This document shows positions 1-10,691 of a DNA stretch of 64,000 nucleotides, one piece after another. A program made the translations under genes and the position numbers. Positions within the stretch are counted from its first letter, which is position 1; each line of letters begins with the position of its first letter. Source of the DNA: Coffea arabica (Eukaryota > Streptophyta > Magnoliopsida > Gentianales > Rubiaceae). The notes under the pieces are model-generated. The model did not search any database and was not told the DNA's origin. It was given only the letters and a program-made list of their open reading frames with translations. The stretch covers positions 13,476,466-13,540,465 of the forward strand of contig NC_092322.1 in assembly GCF_036785885.1 (NCBI RefSeq), read 5' to 3'.

Positions 1-418
1 CCTCTATGGTGTACATAAACCCACTCATTATTTGGATTAAAATGCCAATGTGACGAAATTCGTAATCCATAATGGAATCAGCTAAAATGTCAAAAATATC
101 CCTATGTAAAGTTAAAAATTATTTATTAATCATTGGGGGGTTATGTATATATATTGAAAATAATAAAGGAGTTATATGCTAAAATATAAAATCATGTGGG
201 GTTAGAGTGTCATATTTATTATGTTTATACATTTTGGTCACTTCAGTCATTTTAGTCAAGGTTAATTCCGATATTTTCATAGATTCCGTTACGGATGATC
301 ATTTTCGTCACATTGATACTTTAATCCAAACTATGAGGGGATTATATAGAGTTTTTAAAACTATAGGAGTGTTATGCGAAAATTAACCATACTATAGAAG
401 GTAAAGTGTAATTTGTCC
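1..418. mobile_element. Mutator-like MITE, left end cut by window edge
   Basis: This is the first of three copies of the element in the 1.54-kb repeats. Its right terminal inverted repeat (about 300-418) matches the left arm in inverse orientation. Both arms share the phrases around 'tttggattaaaatg' and 'aatgtgacgaaatt'. The outermost left bases lie before position 1. Confidence 0.6.
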
Positions 419-1048
419 TTCTATTTATGGTAGAATAATGATTAATGGTAGGAAACCTGGCTATGGATATAAATAGATGGAGACAAGCAGGTACAATTGC
501 ATAGATTGGTACAAGTATTACAAGATTGGCAGTGTGATTATTACAAAATTTGTTTTGCACAAAATCAGATCCACGAGTATATTAAAAAATATCGTAATAA
601 TTAGACACTTTAAGACAAAATTCAACCGAACATTTGCCGGTTTCATTTCGGAGCCATGTAAAAGTAGAGAACACGAAATTGGATTGATGTTAGGATAATC
701 ATCCTATTAAGCTAATATAAAACTTCGAAATTTTCTTTTTCTTTGTTGGATTTTTGGCAATCAAAAGAGTTGTCAATTACTCACTGGAATGAGTTCTATT
801 TCTACAGGCGGCTTAACTTATTCATCACAGTAGAACAGCAACATAACTTATTTATCACACGTGAAACTCACGTGGAGGATGACGACGCTCTAGAACCATC
901 TTCCCGGTTTAAAATACTGCATTTCTAATAAGTTTTTATTGTTTGTAGAGGTTATACAATTCTTAACAACGTACAAGAGCTAATCAAGTTCTATGGCGAT
1001 GGTAATTATACTTTTGACATGAAAATAATTAACTCAACATTACATTTT

Positions 1049-1445
1049 TCTTTCCGACAAACGCAAAGTGGAAGAAATCTAAACCTATTCCTCAATCCCA
1101 TCCAAAAGGTAATTGCTGACTTTTTGGTGTGACCAAGGGACTTAAATATCACTCACTCAACCCTCACTGGACCGATGTGGAAGAAAGGGGGAAGGGAAAC
1201 ACTCGCACTCTTGGTTTTACCCTCAGCATTGGCTATTACCTTACCTGTGACTCTTGTTTCTTTCCAACAAACGCAAAGTGGAAGAAATCTAAACCTATTC
1301 CTCAATCTCACCCAAAAGGCAATTGCTGACTTCTGGGTGTGACCAAGGGACTTAAATCTCTCTCACTCAACCCTCACTAGACCGATGTGGAAGAAAGGGG
1401 GAAGGGAAACACTCGCACTCTTGGTTTTACCCTCAGCATTGGCTA
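1049..1445. repeat. ~205-bp subrepeat, two copies in tandem
   Basis: Two adjacent copies begin at about 1049 and 1258 with 'tttctttcc[ga]acaaacgcaaag' and run through a stretch ending in 'cagcattggctat'. A second pair lies at about 2583-2983 in the next 1.54-kb unit. The minus strand contains TCCCACATCGG-like text in some copies, a phrase common in plant repetitive DNA. No gene was recognised. Confidence 0.7.
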
Positions 1446-1490
1446 TCAACATTACATGCATGCATATTTTGTGGACCTTTAATTCTATTC

Positions 1491-1957
1491 AAGGCAAATT
1501 ACACTTTACACCCTGTGGTTTAGTGATTGTTTACATAACTCCTCTACGGTGTACATATGCTCCCTCATTATTTGGATTAAAATGTCAATGTGACGAAATT
1601 CGTAATCCATAATGGAATCAACTAAAATGTCAAAAATATCCCTATGTAAAGTTAAAAATTATTTATTAATCATTGGGGGTTATGTATATATATTGAAAAT
1701 AACAAAGGGGTTATATGGTTAAATATAAAATCATGTGGGGTTAGTGTGTCGTACTTATTATGTTTATATATTTTGGTCACTTCAGTCATTTTAGTCATGG
1801 TTTATTCCGATATTTTCATAGATTCCGTTACGGATGATCATTTTCGTCACATTGATACTTTAATCCAAACAATGTGGGGGTTATACATAGTTTTTAAAAC
1901 TATAAGAGAGTTATGTGAAAATTAACTTTACTATAGAAGGTAAAGTGTAATTTGTCC
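1491..1957. mobile_element. Mutator-like MITE with ~110-bp terminal inverted repeats
   Basis: The left arm starts near 'aaggcaaattacactttac'. The right arm ends 'aaagtgtaatttgtcc', and its reverse complement follows the left arm for roughly 110 bp. Flanks read ttctattca on the left and ttctattta on the right, consistent with a slightly decayed 9-bp target duplication typical of Mutator-like elements. It has no coding capacity. It was copied as part of the 1.54-kb unit rather than inserted three times. Confidence 0.65.
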
Positions 1958-3026
1958 TTCTATTTACTGTAGAATAATGATTAATGGTAGAAAACCTGGC
2001 TATGGATATAAATAGATGGAGACAAGCAGGTACAATTGCATAGATTGGTACTAGTATTACAATATTGGCAGTGTAATTATTACAAAATTTGTTTTACACA
2101 AAATCAGATCCACGAGTATGTTAAAAAATATCGTAAAAATTAGACACTTTGAGACAAAATTCAACCGAACATTTGCCTGTTTCATTTCGGGGCCATGTAA
2201 AAGTAGAGAACACGAAATTGGATTGATGCTAGGATAATCATCCTATTAAGCTAATATAAAACTTCGAAATTTTCTTTTTCTTTGTTGGATTTTTGGCAAT
2301 CGAAGAGTTGTCAATTACTCACTGGAATGAGTTCTATTTCTACAGGCGACTTAACTTATTCATCACAGCAGAACATCAACATAACCTATTCATCACACGT
2401 GAAACTCACGTGGAGGACGACGACGCTCTTGGACCATCTTCCCGGTTTAGAATACTGCATTTCTAATAAGGTTTTATTGTTTGTAGAGGTTATACAATCC
2501 TTAACAACGTACAAGAGCTAATCAGTTCTATGGCGATGGTAATTATAATTTTGACATGAACATAATGAACTCAACATTACGTTTTTTTTTCGAAAAATGC
2601 AAAATGGAAGAAATCTGAACCTATTCCTCAATCCCATCCAAAAGGCAATTGCTGACTTCTGGGTGTGACCAAGGGACTTAAATCTCACTCACTCAACCCT
2701 CACTGAACCGATGTGGGAGAAAGGGGGAAGGGAAACACTCTCACTCTTGGTTTTACCCTCAGCATTGGCTATTACCCTACCCGTGACTCTTGTTTCTTTC
2801 CAACAAACGCAAAGTGGAAGAAATCTAAACCTATTTCTCAATCCCAACCAAAAGGCAATTGCTGACTTCTGGGTGTGACCAAGGGACTTAAATCTCACTC
2901 ACTTAACCCTCACTGGACCGATGTGGGAGATAGGGAGAAGGGAAACACTCGCACTCTTGGTTTTACCCTCAGCATTGGCTATCAACATTACATGCATGCA
3001 TATTTTGTGGACCTTTAATTCTATTC

Positions 3027-3494
3027 AAGGCAAATTACACTTTACACCCTGTGGTTTAGTGATTGTTTGCATATCCCCTCTATGGTGTACATAAGCCCCC
3101 TCATTATTTGGATTAAAATGTCAATGTGACGAAATTTGTAATCCATAATGGAATCAGGTAAAATGTCAAAAATATCCCTATGTAAAATTTAAAATTATTT
3201 ATTAATCATTCGGGGGTTATGTATATATATTGAAAATAATAAAGGGGTTATATGGTAAAATATAAAATCATGTGGGGTTAGAGTGTCGTACTTATTATGT
3301 TTATATATTTTGGTCACTTCAGTCATTTTAGTCAAGGTTAATTCCGATATTTTCATAGATTCCGTTACGGATGATCATTTTCGTCACATTGATATTTTAA
3401 TCCAAACTGTGAGGGGGTTATATGTAGTTTTTAAAATTATAGTAGAGTTATGTAAAAATTAACTATACTATAGAAGGTAAAGTGTAATTTGTCC
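3027..3494. mobile_element. Mutator-like MITE, third copy
   Basis: Same termini and same position in the unit as the copy at 1491-1957, with scattered substitutions. Confidence 0.65.
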
Positions 3495-4004
3495 TTCTAT
3501 TTATGGTAGAATAATGATTAATGGTAGGAAACCTGGCTATGGATATAAATAGATGGAGACAAGCAGGTACAATTGCATAGATTGGTACAAGTATTATAAG
3601 ATTGGCAGTGTAATTATTACAAAATTTGTTTTACAAAAAATCAGATTCACGAGTACATTAAAAAATATCGTAAAAATTAGACACTTTGAGACAAAATTCA
3701 ACCGAACCTTTGCCTGTTTCATTTCGGGGCCATGTAAAAGTAGAGAACACGAAATTGGATTGATGCTAGGATAATCATCCTATTAAGCTAATGTAAAACT
3801 TCGAAATTTTCTTTTTCTTTGTTGAATTTTTGGCAATCAAAAGAGTTGTCAATTACTCACTGGAATGAGTTCTATTTCTACAGGCGGCATAACTTATTCA
3901 TCACAGCAGAACAGCAACATAACTTATTCATCATACGTGAAACTCACGTGGAGGACGACGATGCTCTAGAACCATCTTCCCGGTTTAAAATACTACATTT
4001 CTAA

Positions 4005-5244
4005 TGATTGTTATCTAGCTTTTCCAGTCTCCTCTTTTTCGGGCAAGCCTTCAGTCTCTTCTCTCTCGGCTTCTCTGTTTCTTCTCCATCTTTCTCTTCT
4101 TTTTTTTTCTTTCTTATTTTCACTTTTATTAGGTATTTGTACTTGCAGACATGAAACCCACAAATTTTTCCATAGATTACGCGTACACTTTTACCCTAAA
4201 ATTCAGGGATTTTTTTTTGGTATTTCTTGCCATTCTTTTTTTCTTTATTTTTTTTGCACCATGAACATATTTACTGATCCGTATTTTTTTTCTTGTAATT
4301 TTCAGCTTTGGTCCGAAAATAGAAAAGGTGTTCATTCCAGGTTAGTTTACCTTTGATTCGTATCATTAATCTGCTGAAATTTTTGTTAACATTATATGGG
4401 CTGATATTCTTAAATATTTTAATATTAGTGTTATATGCCTATATGTTTGGCTATTTACTCTTATGATAAGTTTTTGCTTATGCTTCTTAAGAAGATATAG
4501 CTGCGTTTTACTGGTTTTATGTGGTATTTTAAGGCATCATAATATTAATAAGTATATTTAAAAAAAATTCTTATTGGCCAAAAAAATTAGTGATTTTCCC
4601 CCCAATTTATGCTTGCCCTTCCGATTTACCTTCTATGTACACTATCTCATCTTCCGATTTACCCTAGGATTTGTCGGTCTCCTCTCATTTAATTAAAGTG
4701 TTTTGAGTTAATTTATAAATCATTTACATATTTTTGAATTTTTTTTCCCAAATCGATGGATTGATAACTAAAAAGATACAACATGCTAATATATATATAG
4801 ATATATATATGTATATATAAACTTGATTGTATTATTTTGAAGTTACTTCAAAACGGTATTCTCATGGTTATGAATTATTGCAAGTTGTTTTTAAGCGTAC
4901 TATAAATTATTCATAATTTTTAATTAATTTAACCTATTTTGTCCGAACCAATGACACAAAATTTGTTAAAGAAACATTGATCAATTTGCAAAGATTAAGT
5001 TATAAATTCGGCGTATTATGATAATTAAGAAATCACAAGAAAAGGGCAAACTTGGAATGAAATTGTATTCGCTCTCCCAAAATGAATTTTTTAATATTAT
5101 ATTTTGAAATGAGTTTCAAATGGTACAAAAACATAACAATCTTGAAATTCCTGAACCCTCTTACTGGCTTTAAATTTCGCTGGTTGCTGTACTTTTTGTA
5201 TGATTTGCACTTGACCAGTTCTTTAATTGTTCTAGTACCATATG
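4005..5244. other. Intergenic DNA, no gene seen
   Basis: AT-rich. A pyrimidine-rich leader-like stretch lies at about 4010-4125 and short AT microsatellites at about 4785-4820. No frame of useful length and no recognised transposon ends. It separates the 1.54-kb repeats from the NAGK array. Confidence 0.6.
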
Positions 5245-5323
5245 AACCTCAGGGGAGGTAAATGTAATTAACCCTTATTTCAACTATGAAGAGAAAAATT
5301 CCTCCAACACCCTCCTGGTACCT

Positions 5324-5521
5324 GTAAGTGGAGCTCTTCATTAGTAATCTAGGCTCTGAATTTGACGTATAAAGATTGTGATTTTGACATCCTAAATTTG
5401 TTTTCTGGTCCCAAATTTCACACAACGATGTGTGCTTTTATGTACGTAACTATATTGCTTTGCAGTTGTAAAACAAATTTTAATTGTTGCTGTTCCAACT
5501 TGGAGTCTCTTATTATTGCAG
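5324..5521 (+). other. Probable 5'-UTR intron of NAGK copy 1 (repeated in every unit)
   Basis: A strong donor 'cct|gtaagtgg' is followed by a pyrimidine-rich tract and the acceptor 'ttattattgcag|atctc', about 100 bp before the ATG. An alternative acceptor 'ctttgcag' ends at 5465. The same sites recur in all units at the same spacing. Inferred from splice consensus only. Confidence 0.4.
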
Positions 5522-5623
5522 ATCTCATTGACCTGGTTCCCTGCGTTTTGCTCGGAGTGTGGTTGGTTTGGATTTCTTGTTTTGACCAAAATAGTCCACG
5601 CAAAAGGAGCATAGGCAGAAGAA

Positions 5624-6739
5624 ATGCTGTCTGCTAAATCCCTCCCCCTCTCTTCCCCTTTGATAAAAGCATCCAAATCTCCTGATGCTAATCTCACCTC
5701 AAAATACTACATAGGCATCAACAAATGGAGTAGGAAAATGTATACCAATCCTTCTCTTAGTTTTCAGAGCTCCTGCCGCGAGACTTCATCAGAACCAGTA
5801 GTTGTACCTGAAGCACGTTCCATGTCAGCACAAAACAGAGTCGATATCCTTTCGGAGGCGCTGCCTTATATACAAAAGTTTCATGGCAAGACAATTGTGG
5901 TCAAATATGGAGGTGCAGCCACGACGTCTGAGGCCCTTCAAGTACCTGTAATATCTAACTTGGTTCTTCTCCAAAATTTTGGTCTTCGCATTGTCATTGT
6001 CCATAGTGCGGGTCCTGAAATCAACCAGTGGCTTGGTAGACTGGGCTTGAAGCCCAAGTTTGGGAATGGACTCCATGTCACTGATGCAACAACCATGGAA
6101 GTTGTTGCGATGGTATTGGGGGGTAAAGTTAACAAACATCTTGTTTCCTTAATCAACAAGGCAGGGGCTTCTGCTGTTGGCTTATCTGTTACGGGACTTA
6201 CTGCTGTTGGCTTATCTGGTATGGGGGCTACTGCTGCTGGCTTATCTGGTATGGATGACCATCTTTTAACTGCCAGGCCGTCTTTCACAAATTTCGGTCT
6301 GCTTGGCTTCGTTGGTGATATAGCCACTGGGGAGCCGGCAGTGCTTCGACCACTCATTGACAATGGTTATATCCCAGTCGTTGCCTCTGTAGCTGCCGAC
6401 AAGACAGGCCGGCTATACATCATCAATGCAGACACAGTTGCGGGTGAGCTTGCTGCAGCCTTGGCAGCAGAGAAGTTAATTCTTTTGACTGATGTGGCTG
6501 GGATTCTAGAGGAGCGAGATGATCCAAGAAGTTTGGTGAAGGAAGTCGATATCGAAGGGGCGAGGAGGATGATGAATGATGAGAAGAATGCAGGTGGGAT
6601 GTTTCAAAAGGTGGATTGCTGCGTGAGGTCCGTAGCTCAAGGTGTCAGGGCTGCAAGTATAATTGATGGACGAGTACAGCACTCATTACTTCTTGAGTTT
6701 CTCACTGGTGGAGGAGCAGGAACAATGATCACTGGATAA
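5624..6739 (+). CDS. N-acetylglutamate kinase-like protein, copy 1 (divergent, 371 aa)
   Basis: An amino-acid-kinase-family protein related to plastid N-acetyl-L-glutamate kinase, which phosphorylates N-acetylglutamate in arginine synthesis. A Ser-rich N-terminus of about 65 residues looks like a plastid transit peptide. The kinase domain follows, with the VVKYGGA lysine, the DATTMEVV, INADTVAGELAAAL and LILLTDVAGIL blocks, and the C-terminal IIDGR-HSLLLE and GAGTMITG plant signatures. This is the most diverged array member. It lacks six residues (DDLSGM) of the internal repeat and reads HSAG where the others read HGAG and canonical enzymes read HGGG. Other differences include C82Y, M100T, A107V, D112N, G308R and I328N (copy-2 numbering). 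Intronless and open throughout. Whether it is active is unknown. Confidence 0.9.
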   Translation: MLSAKSLPLSSPLIKASKSPDANLTSKYYIGINKWSRKMYTNPSLSFQSSCRETSSEPVVVPEARSMSAQNRVDILSEALPYIQKFHGKTIVVKYGGAATTSEALQVPVISNLVLLQNFGLRIVIVHSAGPEINQWLGRLGLKPKFGNGLHVTDATTMEVVAMVLGGKVNKHLVSLINKAGASAVGLSVTGLTAVGLSGMGATAAGLSGMDDHLLTARPSFTNFGLLGFVGDIATGEPAVLRPLIDNGYIPVVASVAADKTGRLYIINADTVAGELAAALAAEKLILLTDVAGILEERDDPRSLVKEVDIEGARRMMNDEKNAGGMFQKVDCCVRSVAQGVRAASIIDGRVQHSLLLEFLTGGGAGTMITG

Positions 6740-7292
6740 ATTGGAGAGCTTGCACCCTCGGTAAAGCTTACGTTTGTTAACCACTTTAGAAGATCTAAAG
6801 TCAAAGCAAGTTTAGTTACAATCATCTTTATTTTCTTTGTACATATGGAGAAACTTGAAAAACGATAGCACTGGGATAATATCTACTTTCAAGAGCATGA
6901 ATCTGCTAATAAAATGGTCAAAGTTGAGAAGGTTTCGGGGCCAATTATTTTCCCCATGTTAATTTTGTAGGCACATTCTCCTCTTTCTAATGTGCTTCAG
7001 CACTAATTTTCCCCATAGCCAACAAAAGAAAAAAAAGTAAAAGCCATCTGGAAAAAAAAAAAAAACCAAAGGCAAAGAAGATTCCATTTGCTGCATTGGT
7101 CACACCTTGCAACCTAACCACTCACTGCACCTTTGCATGAAAAATTTTTAACGTATACAATCACTTTCAACTCTTCAATTTCAAATCTTAAAAACCAAAC
7201 ATGGCTATTCACGCTGTCACACTAGCTTCCAATATATAATACGATCCAAACTCCAAGGAAATTGATCTAAAACCAATTAAAAAGAAGTTGAC

Positions 7293-7398
7293 CTAGCAAG
7301 ACTGGTCTTGCTTGATGCGGTCCGCACCCAAATGGAAGCTGTGGTCGAAGGTCTTGATTAACTTGGACTGTTCATTTTGCACCCAGTAACTCCCATTT
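7293..7398 (-). pseudogene. 106-bp tail of the GRAS-derived frame, one per array unit
   Basis: The last 106 bp of every unit repeat the minus-strand 3' end of the frame at 30188-31099. The same stub recurs at 9836-9941, 12379-12484, 14923-15028, 17465-17570, 20008-20113, 22552-22657, 25095-25200 and 27640-27745. Only in unit 10 does it continue upstream into GRAS sequence. It marks one breakpoint of the founding duplication. The encoded ~35 residues (GSYWVQNEQ to KQDQSC) are not GRAS-like. Confidence 0.85.
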
Positions 7399-8148
7399 CA
7401 GGAGAGCACAAGACATGTTTTCCTCAATTTGAACCATATTTCAGGAATTAAAATAATTTCTTCTTTTTTTATTTTCCTTTCAATTTATCGAATTTTTAAT
7501 ATTCAATTTTAAGATTTAAAATAATTATTGATTCAAAACTATTTATGGAAGCAAAGATATGATTTTTATAAAGTAATAAGCAAAAATTTTTTTCTATTTT
7601 TTTAGATTGCTTCAGGGTTAATAAAATAAAAATATGTTCTTTTTTTAATGCAACATGGCCTCAATATGGGCATTTTCGGCATTAAGGGGGTTTTTGTTAA
7701 ATGTTTGATCATTCAAAGGGTGAGACCGTTATTTGGACAAATTACAGGGATTGATTGGTAATATGGTCAAACCTCAGGGGAGGTAAATGTAATTAACCCT
7801 TATTTCAACTATGAAGAGAAAAATTCCTCCAACACCCTCCTGGTACCTGTAAGTGGAGCTCTTCATTAGTAATTTAGGGTCTGAATTTGACGTATAAAGA
7901 TTGTGATTTTGACATCCTAAATTTGTTTTCTGGTCCCAAATTTCACACAACGATGTGTGCTTTTTTGTACGTAACTATATTGCTTTGCAGTTGTAAAACA
8001 AATTTTAATTGTTGCTGTTCCAACTTGGAGTCTCTTATTATTGCAGATCTCATTGACCTGGTTCCCTGCGTTTTGCTCGGAGTGTGGTTGGTTTGGATTT
8101 CTTGATTTGACCAAAATAGTCCACGCAAAAGGAGCATAGGCAGAAGAA

Positions 8149-9282
8149 ATGCTGTCTGCTAAATCCCTCCCCCTCTCTTCCCCTTTGATAAAAGCATTAA
8201 AATCTCCTGATGCTAATCTCACCTCAAAATACTACATAGGCATCAACAAATGGAGTAGGAAAATGTATACCAATCCTTCTCTTAGTTTTCAGAGCTCCTG
8301 CCGCGAGACTTCATCAGAACCAGTAGTTGTACCTGAATCACGTTCCATGTCAGCACAAAACAGAGTCGATATCCTTTCGGAGGCGCTGCCTTGCATACAA
8401 AAGTTCCATGGCAAGACAATTGTGGTCAAATATGGAGGTGCAGCCATGACGTCTGAGGCCCTTCAAGCACCTGTAATATCTGACTTGGTTCTTCTCCAAA
8501 ATTTTGGTCTTCGCATTGTCATTGTCCATGGTGCGGGTCCTGAAATCAACCAGTGGCTTGGTAGATTGGGCTTGAAGCCCAAGTTTGGGAATGGACTCCA
8601 TGTCACTGATGCAACAACCATGGAAGTTGTTGCGATGGTATTGGGGGGTAAAGTTAATAAACATCTTGTTACCTTAATCAACAAGGCAGGGGCTTCTGCT
8701 GCTGGCTTATCTGTTACGGGGCTTACTGCTGTTGGCTTATCTGGTATGGATGACTTATCTGGTATGGGGGCTACTGCTGCTGGCTTATCTGGTATGGATG
8801 ACCATCTTTTAACTGCCAGGCCGCCTTCCCCAAATTCCGGTCTGCTTGGCTTCGTTGGTGATATAGCCACTGGGGAGCCGGCAGTGCTTCGACCACTCAT
8901 TGACAATGGTTATATCCCAGTCGTTGCCTCTGTAGCTGCCGACAAGACAGGCCGGCTATACATCATCAATGCAGACACAGTTGCGGGTGAGCTTGCTGCA
9001 GCCTTGGCAGCAGAGAAGTTAATTCTTTTGACTGATGTGGCTGGGATTCTAGAGGAGCGAGATGATCCAGGAAGTTTGGTGAAGGAAGTCGATATCGAAG
9101 GGGCGAGGAGGATGATGAATGATGAGAAGATTGCAGGTGGGATGTTTCAAAAGGTGGATTGCTGCGTGAGGTCCGTAGCTCAAGGTGTCAGGGCTGCAAG
9201 TATAATTGATGGACGAGTACAGCACTCATTACTTCTTGAGTTTCTCACTGGTGGAGGAGCAGGAACAATGATCACTGGATAA
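8149..9282 (+). CDS. N-acetylglutamate kinase-like protein, copy 2 (type member, 377 aa)
   Basis: Residues 1 to ~68 form a Ser-rich, acid-poor plastid transit-like leader; the amino-acid-kinase domain covers about 88-377. By alignment to E. coli ArgB, catalytic residues are kept: K94 (K8), D276 (D162) and K335 (K217). Three ligand positions are changed: HGGG reads H127-G-A129-G (G44), GLRVT reads GLH151VT (R66), and the YNINAD of plant enzymes reads Y-I272-INAD (N158). Canonical plant NAGK has one AVGLSGxDGRLLTAR segment. Here residues 185-217 hold a 26-residue expansion built from repeated GLSGM-type units. Usual plant NAGK is about 350 residues, so the extra length is this insert. The chosen ATG is the first in frame and gives the transit peptide. 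The ancestral activity is acetylglutamate phosphorylation; present substrate use is uncertain. Confidence 0.92.
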   Translation: MLSAKSLPLSSPLIKALKSPDANLTSKYYIGINKWSRKMYTNPSLSFQSSCRETSSEPVVVPESRSMSAQNRVDILSEALPCIQKFHGKTIVVKYGGAAMTSEALQAPVISDLVLLQNFGLRIVIVHGAGPEINQWLGRLGLKPKFGNGLHVTDATTMEVVAMVLGGKVNKHLVTLINKAGASAAGLSVTGLTAVGLSGMDDLSGMGATAAGLSGMDDHLLTARPPSPNSGLLGFVGDIATGEPAVLRPLIDNGYIPVVASVAADKTGRLYIINADTVAGELAAALAAEKLILLTDVAGILEERDDPGSLVKEVDIEGARRMMNDEKIAGGMFQKVDCCVRSVAQGVRAASIIDGRVQHSLLLEFLTGGGAGTMITG

Positions 9283-10691
9283 ATTGGAGAGCTTGCACCC
9301 TCGGTAAAGCTTACGTTTGTTAACCACTTTAGAAGATCTAAAGTCAAAGCAAGTTTAGTTACAATCATCTTTATTTTCTTTGTACATATGGAGAAACTTG
9401 AAAAACGATAGCACTGGGATAATATCTACTTTCAAGAACATGAATCTGCTGATAGAATGGTCAAAGTTGAGAAGGTTTCGGGGCCACTTATTTTCCCCAT
9501 GTTAATTTTGTAGTCACATTCTCCTCTTTCTAATGTGCTTCAGCACTAATTTTCCCCATAGCCAACAAAAGAAAAAACAAGTAAAAGCCATCTGGGAAAA
9601 AAAAAAAACCAAAGGCAAAGAAGATTCCATTTGCTGCATTGGTCACACCTTGCAACCTAACCACTCACTGCACCTTTGCATGAAAAATTTTTAACGTATA
9701 CAATCACTTTCAACTCTTCAATTTCAAATCTTAAAAACAAAACATGGCTATTCACGCTGTCACACTAGCTTCCAATATATAATACGATCCAAACTCCAAG
9801 GAAATTGATCTAAAACCAATTAAAAAGAAGTTGACCTAGCAAGACTGGTCTTGCTTGATGCGGTCCGCACCCAAATGGAAGCTGTGGTCGAAGGTCTTGA
9901 TTAACTTGGACTGTTCATTTTGCACCCAGTAACTCCCATTTCAGGAGAGCACAAGACATGTTTTTCTCAATTTGAACCATATTTCAGGAATTAAAATAAT
10001 TTCTTCTTTTTTTATTTTTCTTTCAATTTATCGAATTTTTAATATTCAATTTTAAGATTTAAAATAATTATTGATTCAAAACTATTTATGGAAGCAAAGA
10101 TATGGTTTTTATAAAATAATAAGCAAAAAATTTTTTCTATTTTTTTAGATTGCTTCAGGGTTAATAAAATAAAAATATGTTCTTTTTTTAATGCAACATG
10201 GCCTCAATATGGGCATTTTCGGCATTAAGGGGGTTTTTGTTAAATGTTTGATCATTCAAAGGGTGAGACCGTTATTTGGACAAATTACAGGGATTGATTG
10301 GTAATATGGTCAAATCTCAGGGGAGGTAAATGTAATTAACCCTTATTTCAACTATGAAGAGAAAAATTCCTCCAACACCCTCCTGGTACCTGTAAGTGGA
10401 GCTCTTCATTAGTAATTTAGGGTCTGAATTTGACGTATAAAGATTGTGATTTTGACATCCTAAATTTGTTTTCTGGTCCCAAATTTCACACAACGATGTG
10501 TGCTTTTTTGTACGTAACTATATTGCTTTGCAGTTGTAAAACAAATTTTAATTGTTGCTGTTCCAACTTGGAGTCTCTTATTATTGCAGATCTCATTGAC
10601 CTGGTTCCCTGCGTTTTGCTCGGAGTGTGGTTGGTTTGGATTTCTTGCTTTGACCAAAATAGTCCACGCAAAAGGAGCATAGGCAGAAGAA

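Larger units (their letters stand above)
1..4005 (+). repeat. 1.54-kb direct tandem repeat, 2.6 copies
   Basis: The same sequence restarts at 1, 1541 and 3077, giving periods of 1540 and 1536 bp. The third copy loses homology at about 4005. The window edge cuts the first copy, so the array may continue to the left. Each unit holds the right part of a Mutator-like MITE, an AT-rich middle part with no convincing gene (short frames only) and, in units 1 and 2, two copies of a ~205-bp subrepeat. The units differ by scattered substitutions and small indels, so they are older than the NAGK array further right. No function is recognised. Confidence 0.85.

Noticed and set aside
2282-2521. 79-codon frame in the 1.54-kb repeat as a conserved small gene
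   Set aside because: Its counterparts in units 1 and 3 are in different frames with different lengths and no family match, so it is not conserved as protein.
7040-7072. NAGK copies as processed retrogenes because of A-runs in the 3' region
   Set aside because: The duplicated unit includes promoter, leader intron and neighbouring GRAS tail, so copying was at DNA level. The A-runs lie well after the stop and are followed by shared sequence.
8463-8906. 147-codon antisense frame repeated in every NAGK unit
   Set aside because: It lies wholly opposite the NAGK coding region, follows its codon structure and resembles no known protein; a shadow frame.
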